From NCBI GenBank assembly GCA_965658725.1, contig CBFHUI010000003.1, positions 1 to 64,000 of the forward strand: a stretch of DNA of 64,000 nucleotides, given 5' to 3'. The stretch comes from UBA7985 sp965658725 (GTDB taxonomy: Bacteria; Pseudomonadota; Alphaproteobacteria; UBA7985). The notes below the pieces were generated by a model. It had not been told where the DNA came from, did no database searches, and saw only the letters and a list, made by a program, of their open reading frames with translations. Positions 7,647 through 15,398 of the stretch are shown here, in pieces (within the stretch, counting starts at the first letter, position 1; every line of letters starts with the position of its first letter). The position numbers and the translations under genes were made by a program.

Positions 7647-8423
7647 CTAGTGCACCCCGGCCAGCCGGTCCGCGACCGTTACGCCGCCGTCGGCAACGAT
7701 GGTCTGGCCATTGACAAAGGCAGCTGCCTTGGACGCGAGGAAGACTGCAATCCCGGCGATGTCATCCGGCTCGCCCAACCGACGCAGCGGGGTTGCGTTG
7801 ATCGTGCCTTCAGCCAGCTTCGGGTTCTTCCAGAGCGCTTCAGCAAAGTCGGTCTTTATCAGCCCTGGCGCGATGGCGTTGGAGCGGATGCCCTTTGGGC
7901 CCCATTCGATTGCCATGTTCTTCGCCAGATGCGCATTCGCGCCCTTAGTGATGCCGTAGGTACCAATCGCGCCGTTGCCGTTGATCCCGGCAATAGACGC
8001 GAGGAAGGTCATGGAGCCATGACCGCGCGCGGCCATATCTTCCACACACTCCTGAATGAACCAGTAGGCGGACTTCAGGTTGGTGGTGAAGGTCTTGTCG
8101 AACATCTCATCGGTGATTGTGTGCGCTGGACCCATATGCGGGTTGGTAGCAGCGTTGAGCACCAGATGGTCTATCTTGCCGTACTTTGCTTTAACCTCGG
8201 CGCACATGGCCTGAACCATCTCCTTGCGCCCGATATGGCAGGGGTAGGCCATGGCTTCGCCGCCTGCGGCTTTGATTGCCTCAACCACTTCATCACAGGG
8301 CTCTGGCTTTCGACCAGAAACCACAACCTTTGCGCCCGCTTCGGCCATGCGCTCGGCAATGGCACGGCCAATACCACGGCTTGAACCGGTAATCAGGGCG
8401 ACTTCGCCATCCAAACGAAACAT
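7647..8423 (-). CDS. SDR-family NAD(P)-dependent oxidoreductase
   Basis: Classical short-chain dehydrogenase/reductase of 258 residues. It shows the cofactor loop TGSSRGIGRA near the N-terminus, the NAAT structural motif, and the catalytic YGITK (Tyr-X3-Lys) with an upstream Ser in FLASIAG. The C-terminal VADGGVTVADRLAGVH ending resembles 3-oxoacyl or gluconate dehydrogenase-like members, but the substrate cannot be read. The start is supported by a strong GGGAGGAG ribosome binding site. It lies 74 bases downstream of the tRNA methyltransferase gene on the same strand and may be read from the cimA promoter. Confidence 0.88.
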   Translation of the reverse strand: MFRLDGEVALITGSSRGIGRAIAERMAEAGAKVVVSGRKPEPCDEVVEAIKAAGGEAMAYPCHIGRKEMVQAMCAEVKAKYGKIDHLVLNAATNPHMGPAHTITDEMFDKTFTTNLKSAYWFIQECVEDMAARGHGSMTFLASIAGINGNGAIGTYGITKGANAHLAKNMAIEWGPKGIRSNAIAPGLIKTDFAEALWKNPKLAEGTINATPLRRLGEPDDIAGIAVFLASKAAAFVNGQTIVADGGVTVADRLAGVH

Positions 8424-8497
8424 GAGTTCTCCTCCCGAGATTGTCTCTCTTTATCCCGGTAAAGACTGACACAGCCCGGTCCCGGCGGGAAGGGTCG

Positions 8498-9229
8498 CTA
8501 GCGGGGTCCGCCCTGTCCTTTGAGGAAAGAAAAGATGCCGTGGAGAGTATTGATTTCGTTTTCGGTTAGATCGTTACGCTGAAAGATGTTGCGCACGTTT
8601 CGGATCATCCGCTCACGCTTTTCTGGAATGGCTAGGAAAGAGCGCTCATCAAGGTCGTTGATCAGGCGATTGAGGAAGTTGTCGAGCATCTTCTGAGACG
8701 CGGGTGCCGCGCCGCTGCTCTCCAGTACGACATCCGGCGTTTCGTCCGCTGCCGTCCACCATTCATAACCCACCAGCAAGACTGCCTGCCCGATGTTCAG
8801 CGAGGTGTTGCCGGGGTTCAGGGGGACGGTGATCATGGCCGAAGCGAGGCTGATCTCGCTGTTCCACAGCCCTTCTCGCTCGCGGCCAAACAGCAGCCCG
8901 ATCCTTTGCCCGTCTCCGGCCCGCTGACGCGCGTCAGTGGCGAAACCGCGGGCGGTAAATACCGGTTTGACCTGATCGCGGCCGCGGGCCGTGGTGGCAT
9001 AGGTATAGGATAGGTCGGCAATGGCGGCATCGAGCGTGTCAAAGACTTGAGCGGCTTCAACAATGTCTTCGGCGTGGGCGGCCATGGCGTTGGCGGCGGG
9101 GTTTGGCCAGCCATCGCGGGGGTCGACCAGCCGCAGATCGCTCAACCCGCAGTTCTTCATCGCGCGGGCGCAGGCCCCGATGTTCTCGCCCATTTGCGGG
9201 CCACACAGAATAACGCAGGGCGGTTGCAT
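8498..9229 (-). CDS. trmJ: tRNA/rRNA 2'-O-methyltransferase, TrmJ-like (SpoU/TrmH family)
   Basis: 243-residue SPOUT-class RNA methyltransferase, the length of TrmJ, which methylates the 2'-OH of nucleotide 32 in tRNA anticodon loops. Motif 1 is ENIGACARAMKN, motif 2 is GLLFGREREGL, and motif 3 is VPLNPGNTSLNIGQAV, together forming the AdoMet-binding trefoil knot. The C-terminal helical extension fits TrmJ. ATG at 9229 is four bases after the cimA stop; the longer frame would overlap cimA by 90 bases. The exact RNA target is inferred from the subfamily. Confidence 0.85.
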   Translation of the reverse strand: MQPPCVILCGPQMGENIGACARAMKNCGLSDLRLVDPRDGWPNPAANAMAAHAEDIVEAAQVFDTLDAAIADLSYTYATTARGRDQVKPVFTARGFATDARQRAGDGQRIGLLFGREREGLWNSEISLASAMITVPLNPGNTSLNIGQAVLLVGYEWWTAADETPDVVLESSGAAPASQKMLDNFLNRLINDLDERSFLAIPEKRERMIRNVRNIFQRNDLTENEINTLHGIFSFLKGQGGPR

Positions 9230-9233
9230 GGCC

Positions 9234-10859
9234 TCAGATGGCATGCGCGCCTTCCTTGAGCAGCTTCCACGCGATGGCGTCGAGCAAGGCGTCAAAGGAG
9301 GCGTCGATGATGTTGGTGCTGACACCCACTGTGGTCCAGGTCCGACCCGTGCTGTCCTCGCTCTCGATCATTACGCGCGTCTTGGCGGCGGTCCCGCTGC
9401 GTCCATCGAGGATGCGCACGCGATAGTCGGTGAGGTGCATGTCTTCCAGCGCCGGGTAAACCTCGAGCAGGGCCTTGCGCAGCGCGGCGTTCAGGGCATC
9501 CACGGGGCCGTTGCCGGGGGCAGCTTCGATGTAGACCTTTTCCGCGACTTCCAGCTGCACCATGGCCATGGACTCGGTGACTTCATCGCCCTTCGCGTTG
9601 TGTCGGCGCTCGTCAATGACGCGGAAGCGGTCGAGTTGGAAAAAGGCCGTGCTCTGCCCAAACTGCTGGCGGGTGTAGAGTTCAAAGGATGCGTCCGCGC
9701 CGTCGAAGGTCAGGCCCTTGTCCGCCTCAAGCGTCTTGATGCTGGCAGTCAGCTCGCCGATCCGGGGGTCGCTTGGGTCCACGTCCAGCCCCATGGCCTT
9801 GAGCTGAGACACGACGTTCGAGCGCCCAGCCTGATTAGAGACCAATACCTGCCGGGCGTTGCCAACGCTCTCGGGTGGAACGTGCTCGTAGGTGCGCGGG
9901 TCTTTGGCCACGGCTGAGGCGTGCAAGCCGCCCTTGTGCGCAAAAGCGTTTGCTCCGACGTAGGGCGCATGCCGGTTGGGCGCTCGGCCGAGGATCTCGT
10001 CCACCAACCGGCTCACCTTGGTCAAGCTCGCCAGCCCGTCTTCATCAACGCCGATTTCGAAGTCTGTCTTGAGTTTCAGTGAAGGGATCAGCGAGGTCAG
10101 GTTGGCGTTGCCGCAGCGCTCACCCAGCCCGTTCAGCGTCCCCTGGATCTGCCGCGCGCCGCAGCGTACTGCGGTCAGACTGTTCGCAACCGCGTGACCG
10201 GTGTCGTCATGGAAGTGCACGCCCAGCCGATCGCCCGGAATGTGGGTGAGAACGTCCGTGATGATGGCTTCGACTTCGTGGGGCAGGGTGCCGCCGTTGG
10301 TGTCGCACAGAACCACCCATCGCGCGCCATTGTCGTAGGCTGCTTTGGCGCAGGCGAGGGCATAGTCGCGGTCGGCCTTGTAGCCGTCGAAGAAGTGCTC
10401 GGCGTCGTACATGGCTTCTTTGCCCGCCGCCACTGCTGCTGCAATCGTGTCGCCGATCATGGCGATGTTTTCTTCGTAAGACACCTTCAGCGCCACATCG
10501 ACCTGATAGGTCCAAGACTTGCCAACAAAGCACGCGCCGACGGTTGGCGCGTTCAGGATGGGGGCAACGATGGGGTCGTTGGCAGCAGAGCGACCCGCAC
10601 CACGGGTCATGCCAAAGGCAACGAACTTCGCGCGCTTGAAGCCGGGGTCAGTAGCGAAGAACTCCGTATCAGTCGGGTTAGCGCCGGGCCATCCGCCTTC
10701 GATGTAGTCAATACCAAGGGTATCCAGCGCCTCGGAAATCAACCGCTTATCGTGCACGGAGAAGTCCACCCCCTGGGTTTGCGCACCGTCGCGCAGGGTG
10801 GTGTCAAAGAGGTACAGACGGTTTGAGTCTGTCGCTGTTGGAGCCGCGCTCGCAGTCAT
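9234..10859 (-). CDS. cimA: (R)-citramalate synthase
   Basis: 541-residue enzyme of the DRE-TIM family, condensing pyruvate and acetyl-CoA to citramalate on the threonine-independent route to isoleucine. The metal and substrate signature YLFDTTLRDGAQTQG is at the N-terminus and HFHDDTGHAVANS carries the two His metal ligands. The C-terminal LeuA dimer (allosteric) domain is present, with typical text such as RVRILDGRSGTAAKTRV. The length and the DGAQTQG variant fit CimA rather than 2-isopropylmalate synthase. A hairpin covers the leader just upstream. Confidence 0.9.
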   Translation of the reverse strand: MTASAAPTATDSNRLYLFDTTLRDGAQTQGVDFSVHDKRLISEALDTLGIDYIEGGWPGANPTDTEFFATDPGFKRAKFVAFGMTRGAGRSAANDPIVAPILNAPTVGACFVGKSWTYQVDVALKVSYEENIAMIGDTIAAAVAAGKEAMYDAEHFFDGYKADRDYALACAKAAYDNGARWVVLCDTNGGTLPHEVEAIITDVLTHIPGDRLGVHFHDDTGHAVANSLTAVRCGARQIQGTLNGLGERCGNANLTSLIPSLKLKTDFEIGVDEDGLASLTKVSRLVDEILGRAPNRHAPYVGANAFAHKGGLHASAVAKDPRTYEHVPPESVGNARQVLVSNQAGRSNVVSQLKAMGLDVDPSDPRIGELTASIKTLEADKGLTFDGADASFELYTRQQFGQSTAFFQLDRFRVIDERRHNAKGDEVTESMAMVQLEVAEKVYIEAAPGNGPVDALNAALRKALLEVYPALEDMHLTDYRVRILDGRSGTAAKTRVMIESEDSTGRTWTTVGVSTNIIDASFDALLDAIAWKLLKEGAHAI

Positions 10860-10871
10860 TGGGCTGCTCGT

Positions 10872-10916
10872 CCCGCCTTGTGGATAAATCGTTATGTTCT
10901 GATGTAACGAGGCGGG
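10872..10916 (-). promoter_or_regulatory. Inverted repeat in the cimA leader
   Basis: CCCGCCT (10872-10878) pairs with AGGCGGG (10910-10916), and inside it CGTTA (10890-10894) pairs with TAACG (10905-10909). On the minus strand the structure ends about a dozen bases before the cimA start codon and overlaps the region where the ribosome should bind. It could control cimA translation or be an operator; no leader peptide was recognised. Confidence 0.35.
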
Positions 10917-10999
10917 GAGGGCTTGTCACCTGCCGTGAGGATCAGCCCGGATATTCGCACGTTACCCGATCAAAGCGCTGCTTCTGCGCTGGCGAAAGC

Positions 11000-11027
11000 A
11001 AAAGAGCGCCCCGAGGGACGCTCTTTT
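11000..11027 (-). terminator. Terminator after the second SDR gene
   Basis: AAAAGAGCG (11000-11008) pairs with CGCTCTTTT (11019-11027). On the minus strand the hairpin ends in CTCTTTTGC, 35 bases after the SDR stop. Confidence 0.7.
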
Positions 11028-11061
11028 CACCCCCCATTGGAGGGTCTGGTTGGCTTTTGTC

Positions 11062-11829
11062 CTAGCGAGCTGCCATCCGCATCGCCCCATCCAGGCGAAT
11101 GGTTTCACCGTTGATGTAGGCGTTTTCGACCATGTGGATCGCCAGCCGCGCGTACTCGTCCGGCGTGCCGAGGCGAACTGGGAAGGGAACCTGCTTGCCC
11201 AGCGAGTCCTGAACTTCCTGCGGCATGTTGGTCAGCATAGGCGTCTCGAACACGCCTGGGTTGATGGTGTTCACCCGAATGCCGAAGCGCGTGAACTCGC
11301 GCGCGGCGGGGAGCATCATGCCCATCAGGCCCATTTTCGACGCCGAGTACGACGCCTGACCCACTTGGCCTTCCTGCGTGGCGATGGACCCGGTGGAAAT
11401 GACGATGCCGCGCTCGTTGTCGTCATTGATCGGGTCTGCCTTGGACATTTCTGCAGCAGCCTTCGACATGACGTTGTAAGCGCCCACGAGGTTAATCTCG
11501 ATGCCCTTGCGGAAGTAGTCGAGCGACGTTGCGTTGCCTTCCCGGTCGATGATCCGCTTGGCTGGTGCGATACCAGCAGCATTGATCACGATACGGGCGA
11601 CGCCGTGTGCAGCCTGTGCCTGCGCGATGGCAGCGGCGACACCTTCGTCAGATGTTACATCGCACTCGATGGCAAGGCCGCCGATTTCTGCAGCCACGGC
11701 GTTTGCGCCATCCATGTTGACGTCGAACAGAGCCACTTTCGCGCCCTTGGCCGCCAGTTGGCGCGCCGTTTCAGCACCAAGACCGGAGCCACCACCCGTA
11801 ACGATCGCTGCGAGGCCGTTGATTTCCAT
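11062..11829 (-). CDS. SDR-family dehydrogenase, 3-hydroxyacyl-CoA dehydrogenase (HSD10)-like
   Basis: 255-residue short-chain dehydrogenase. Cofactor loop TGGGSGLGAE with Asp after the second strand (ALFDVNMDG) predicts NAD(H). NAAGIAP and catalytic YSASK are visible. The pattern and the C-terminal extension with GAMRMAAR resemble type 2 3-hydroxyacyl-CoA dehydrogenases used in fatty-acid and branched-chain amino-acid breakdown. Start ATG at 11829 has GAAGGGA upstream. It sits beside other acyl-CoA genes (crotonase, acyl-CoA ligase, thioesterase), which supports that role. Confidence 0.85.
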   Translation of the reverse strand: MEINGLAAIVTGGGSGLGAETARQLAAKGAKVALFDVNMDGANAVAAEIGGLAIECDVTSDEGVAAAIAQAQAAHGVARIVINAAGIAPAKRIIDREGNATSLDYFRKGIEINLVGAYNVMSKAAAEMSKADPINDDNERGIVISTGSIATQEGQVGQASYSASKMGLMGMMLPAAREFTRFGIRVNTINPGVFETPMLTNMPQEVQDSLGKQVPFPVRLGTPDEYARLAIHMVENAYINGETIRLDGAMRMAAR

Positions 11830-12006
11830 GGGTCTGAATCCCTTCAAAAGTCGTGTTTTGTTGCAGCGATGTTGAAGACGTGCGCCGGGGAGGTGTCAAG
11901 CGTAACGCTCTGAAATCTGATGCAACGCCGCTGCCCCTTTCACGCCCCAATTGCTGCTCAGCTTAGCAACATCAAGTAATTTCAACGACCTAAGTGGAGC
12001 TGCACT

Positions 12007-12504
12007 ATGCTTCGGACCCTCTGCGCAGCCGCAATCGCGGTGCTGACAACCCTCTCATTCGCTGTGCCGAGCAGCGCGCTGTCTTGCATGCCACCGAGCC
12101 CGGAAAGCAGCTTTGCCCGCTATCACGCCGCCCCGGAGCTGTATCAGGTCTGGTCGGGCCGCTGGATCCAGACCCAGCCAACGCCAAACCTTGGTGGCTA
12201 TGTTGATCCGCTCTCTGAGGCAGCACCAATCCCTGTTCTCTTCTACTTCCGGGGCCGAAGGGTCGGCCCGCAAGGCGCGTTCGGTCGGCTTCGCACGTTT
12301 CCAGTAAAGGTCACGCCGCAGTGCGCTGGGCCGTGGTGTGCAAGCTACCCTGAAGGCGGCGATAAGGCTGTCGCGTTTTTCGAGCGTCCCGATCACGGTC
12401 CCCGCCGGTTTGAAGAAGGCCCCTGCGGCGGTGCATCCTTCCCGCGCACGACAGGGAACATCCAGCGCGTCGCTGCGTGCTTCACCGCCGGCATGTGCTC
12501 CTAA
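12007..12504 (+). CDS. Small secreted Cys-rich protein of unknown function
   Basis: 165 residues with a clear Sec signal peptide (hydrophobic 5-22, cleavage near SSA-LS). The mature part has six cysteines (27, 106, 111, 140, 158, 164), enough for three disulfides, arranged around QCAGPWCASYP and the C-terminal CFTAGMC. The layout, with LSC at the mature start, then a beta-rich core, CAGPWC and a C-terminal Cys pair, resembles small secreted proteins I associate with Rhodobacterales, whose role is unknown. No catalytic motif is visible. It stands alone between a divergent SDR gene and the GMC gene. Confidence 0.75.
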   Translation: MLRTLCAAAIAVLTTLSFAVPSSALSCMPPSPESSFARYHAAPELYQVWSGRWIQTQPTPNLGGYVDPLSEAAPIPVLFYFRGRRVGPQGAFGRLRTFPVKVTPQCAGPWCASYPEGGDKAVAFFERPDHGPRRFEEGPCGGASFPRTTGNIQRVAACFTAGMCS

Positions 12505-12588
12505 CCACTTCAAACAAACCCGCCAGCCTCGCTTGATCTGACAGAGCCACAGTCCTACCCTCTGCACACCTAAGGGAGAGGGGCATAT

Positions 12589-14229
12589 ATGGCCGGAGCC
12601 AAGGCAGCGTCAGCGGCTGTGAAAACGGACGCGGACTTTGATTTTGTGATCGTCGGAGGCGGGACCGCCGGGTGCTTGCTCGCCAACCGTCTTTCTGCCG
12701 ATCCGGATGTGAACGTCCTGCTGATCGAAGCGGGCGGCAGTGACCGGCGTTTCTGGGTCAACGTGCCGGTGGGCTACCTCTACAACATGGGCAACCCGGC
12801 GGTGGACTGGTGCTACAAAACCGAAGCTGACCCGGGACTGAATGGCCGCGCCCTCAATTACCCCCGCGGCAAAGTGCTCGGCGGTTGTTCGTCGATCAAC
12901 GGCATGATCTACATGCGGGGCCAGGCGGCGGACTATGATAATTGGCGGCAGATGGGAAACGCCGGCTGGGGCTGGGATGATATTCTTCCCTACTTCAAGA
13001 AGAGCGAGAACCACTTCGACGGCGAGAGCGAGCAACACGGCGGCTCGGGCGAGTGGAACGTCGCTCAGCAGCGCCTGAGCTGGGAAATTCTCGAAGCCTT
13101 TGCCAATGCCTGTGAGCAAGCCGGCATTCGCCGCATCCCCGACTTCAACACGGGCGATAATGAAGGCGTATCCTACTTTCAAGTGAACCAGAAAGACGGC
13201 CTGCGTTGGAACACGGCGAAAGCCTTTTTGCGCCCGGCCATGCAGCGCAGCAACCTGACTGTCTGGACCCACACGCAAACCGAACGCATCCTGTTCGAAG
13301 GCCGACAGGCGCGTGCGCTGGTGGTGCATTCGCGGGGCGGAGAAGCCCGGACCGTGGGTGCGCGCCGGGAGATTATTCTATCCGCTGGCTCGATTGGGTC
13401 GCCGCAGATCCTCGAACTCTCCGGCATCGGTCAGACGGACCGGCTCAAAGCGCTGGGGATCGACGCGGTGCACGATCTGCCCGGCGTGGGTGAGAACCTT
13501 GCCGATCACTTGCAGGTGCGCGCGGCGTTCAAGGTGTCCGGCGTGAAGACGCTGAACACCATGAGCAACTCGCTGATGGGCCGGGCGGGGATGGGGCTGG
13601 ATTTTGTGTTGCGCCGCCGCGGACCGCTGACCATGGCGCCCAGCCAGCTTGGGGTTTTTTGTAAGTCCGATCCGAGCCGTGAGACAGCGAACCTGCAGTA
13701 CCACGTCCAGCCGCTTTCGCTGGATGCTTTTGGCGAGCCGCTGCACAGCTTCGATGCCTTTACCGCCTCCGTCTGTAACCTGCGCCCGGAAAGCCGGGGC
13801 AGCGTGCACGTGCGCTCGGGCAGCTTCCGTGACGCGCCCGCGATTGCCCCAAATTACCTGTCCGCACCCGCCGACCGGAAGGTCGCTGCTGACGCCCTAC
13901 GCCTGACCCGCTCGATCGTCGCACAATCGGCGCTGGATCCATACAAGCCCGAAGAGTTCCGGCCCGGCCCGGATATCAATCTCGACGAAGACCTCGCAAC
14001 GGCAGCGGGCGACATCTCCACCACGATTTTCCACCCCGTCGGCACCTGTAAAATGGGGCAGGATCAGCGCGCAGTGGTGGACAGTCATCTAATGGTGCAT
14101 GGCCTTACGGGCTTGCGCGTTGTTGATGCGTCGGTCATGCCGTCCATCACATCGGGAAACACCAACTCGCCCACGCTGATGATCGCGGAAAAGGCCGCTG
14201 ATCTGATTGCGCAGGCTTGGAAGCACTAG
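12589..14229 (+). CDS. GMC-family FAD oxidoreductase (choline/alcohol dehydrogenase-like)
   Basis: 546-residue glucose-methanol-choline oxidoreductase. The FAD-binding Rossmann motif VIVGGGTAGCLLANRL is near the N-terminus, the GMC signature 1 is PRGKVLGGCSSINGMIYMRG, and the C-terminal catalytic region includes HPVGTCKMG and SGNTNSPTLMIAEKAADLI with the conserved His and Asn. The family oxidises choline, primary alcohols or polyethylene glycols. Which of these applies cannot be told; there is no betB or betI next door, so a BetA role is not favoured. It is followed 12 bases later by a crotonase, suggesting alcohol to acyl-CoA catabolism. Confidence 0.88.
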   Translation: MAGAKAASAAVKTDADFDFVIVGGGTAGCLLANRLSADPDVNVLLIEAGGSDRRFWVNVPVGYLYNMGNPAVDWCYKTEADPGLNGRALNYPRGKVLGGCSSINGMIYMRGQAADYDNWRQMGNAGWGWDDILPYFKKSENHFDGESEQHGGSGEWNVAQQRLSWEILEAFANACEQAGIRRIPDFNTGDNEGVSYFQVNQKDGLRWNTAKAFLRPAMQRSNLTVWTHTQTERILFEGRQARALVVHSRGGEARTVGARREIILSAGSIGSPQILELSGIGQTDRLKALGIDAVHDLPGVGENLADHLQVRAAFKVSGVKTLNTMSNSLMGRAGMGLDFVLRRRGPLTMAPSQLGVFCKSDPSRETANLQYHVQPLSLDAFGEPLHSFDAFTASVCNLRPESRGSVHVRSGSFRDAPAIAPNYLSAPADRKVAADALRLTRSIVAQSALDPYKPEEFRPGPDINLDEDLATAAGDISTTIFHPVGTCKMGQDQRAVVDSHLMVHGLTGLRVVDASVMPSITSGNTNSPTLMIAEKAADLIAQAWKH

Positions 14230-14241
14230 GGAGCCGCCACC

Positions 14242-15312
14242 ATGACCGACGACACCGTTGTCCTGTTCGAAGAGCGCAAGGCCGCGAATGGCTACGTGGG
14301 CCGTGCCACGTTGAACCGGCCGGGTAAGCTCAACACTCTCACCACCGAAATGATCGCCCTGCTGCATCGCCAGTTTGAAGCCTGGGCCGAGGATGAGAAC
14401 TGCAAGGCGGTCTTCCTCGATGGCGCAGGTGAAAAGGGCTTCTGCGCGGGCGGTGACGTGGTTGCTGTGACCACCGACCCTTCCCCGGACATGGCCGTGG
14501 GGCGCACGTTCTTTTCGACCGAGTATGACCTGAACTTCTTCATGCACACCTTCCCAAAGCCTCTGCTTGTCTGGGGCGGCGGGATCTGCATGGGCGGGGG
14601 GTTTGGCCTGCTTCAGGGCTCATCGACGCGGATTGTGACCGATAGCTCGCGGCTTGCTATGCCCGAGTGCGCGATTGGTTTTCACCCGGACGTGGGCGGT
14701 TCGTGGTTCCTGCAGCGCGTCTCCAAGCCCATGGGTGAGATCATCGCCATTACCGGCGTGCACTTCAGCGGCGCAGATGCGGTTGAACTGGGGCTGGCAG
14801 ACGTTCTCGTCTCCAACGACAGCAAGGACGCCGTCCTTGCCGCGCTGGAAGCGGTAGAGTGGAGCGCGCACGCCCGCGCGAACAAGGCTTTCGCCGAAGC
14901 CGCGGTGCGCAGCGTCGCGCAACAAACGCCGCCAACCGTCACTTACAAGCTCATGCCGCACCGTGCGCGTTTGGCCGCGTGTGTCGAGACCCCGTACTTT
15001 CAGGAGCGTTTCGACAACCTCGTCGCGCTCAAGGACAGCGATGACCCCTTCCTTGCACGCGTTGGGGAGGGTACCTCTCACGGCTCCCCGGGTTCGGCAT
15101 TTGCCGTCATGTCGTTCTTTGCGCGGGTCAAGCACGCGGGGCTGCGTGAGTGTCTGGATGCGGAGCTCCAGCTGTCGCTGAACATGCTGGAGCATGGTGA
15201 TTTCCGCGAAGGCGTTCGGGCGCTGCTGGTCGATAAAGATCGCAACCCGCAGTGGGCTTTTGACGCGATTGGCAAGATTGATCTGGATTGGATCGGCAAG
15301 GTCTTGCCCTGA
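14242..15312 (+). CDS. Enoyl-CoA hydratase/isomerase family, 3-hydroxyisobutyryl-CoA hydrolase-like
   Basis: 356 residues, longer than a plain crotonase (about 260) and matching 3-hydroxyisobutyryl-CoA hydrolases of valine breakdown. GFCAGGDV forms the oxyanion hole, and MPECAIGFHPDVGGSWFL carries the catalytic Glu and the hydrolase-specific FxPDVGGS stretch. The extended C-terminal helical part with RVKHAGLRECLDAEL and GVRALLVDKDRNPQW is also typical. It probably shares a transcript with the GMC gene and ends at a strong terminator. Confidence 0.88.
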   Translation: MTDDTVVLFEERKAANGYVGRATLNRPGKLNTLTTEMIALLHRQFEAWAEDENCKAVFLDGAGEKGFCAGGDVVAVTTDPSPDMAVGRTFFSTEYDLNFFMHTFPKPLLVWGGGICMGGGFGLLQGSSTRIVTDSSRLAMPECAIGFHPDVGGSWFLQRVSKPMGEIIAITGVHFSGADAVELGLADVLVSNDSKDAVLAALEAVEWSAHARANKAFAEAAVRSVAQQTPPTVTYKLMPHRARLAACVETPYFQERFDNLVALKDSDDPFLARVGEGTSHGSPGSAFAVMSFFARVKHAGLRECLDAELQLSLNMLEHGDFREGVRALLVDKDRNPQWAFDAIGKIDLDWIGKVLP

Positions 15313-15335
15313 TCCATCAGCTGGCAGCCACAAAG

Positions 15336-15374
15336 AAAAAGCCCCTGCACCAAAGCGGCGCAGGGGCTTTTTTG
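15336..15374. terminator. Bidirectional terminator
   Basis: AAAAAGCCCCTGC (15336-15348) pairs with GCAGGGGCTTTTT (15360-15372), an 11-base loop. A-run on one side and T-run on the other allow it to end both the crotonase transcript and the convergent acyl-CoA ligase transcript. Confidence 0.9.
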
Positions 15375-15398
15375 TCGTCAGTCAGAGGGCCTGAAGGT

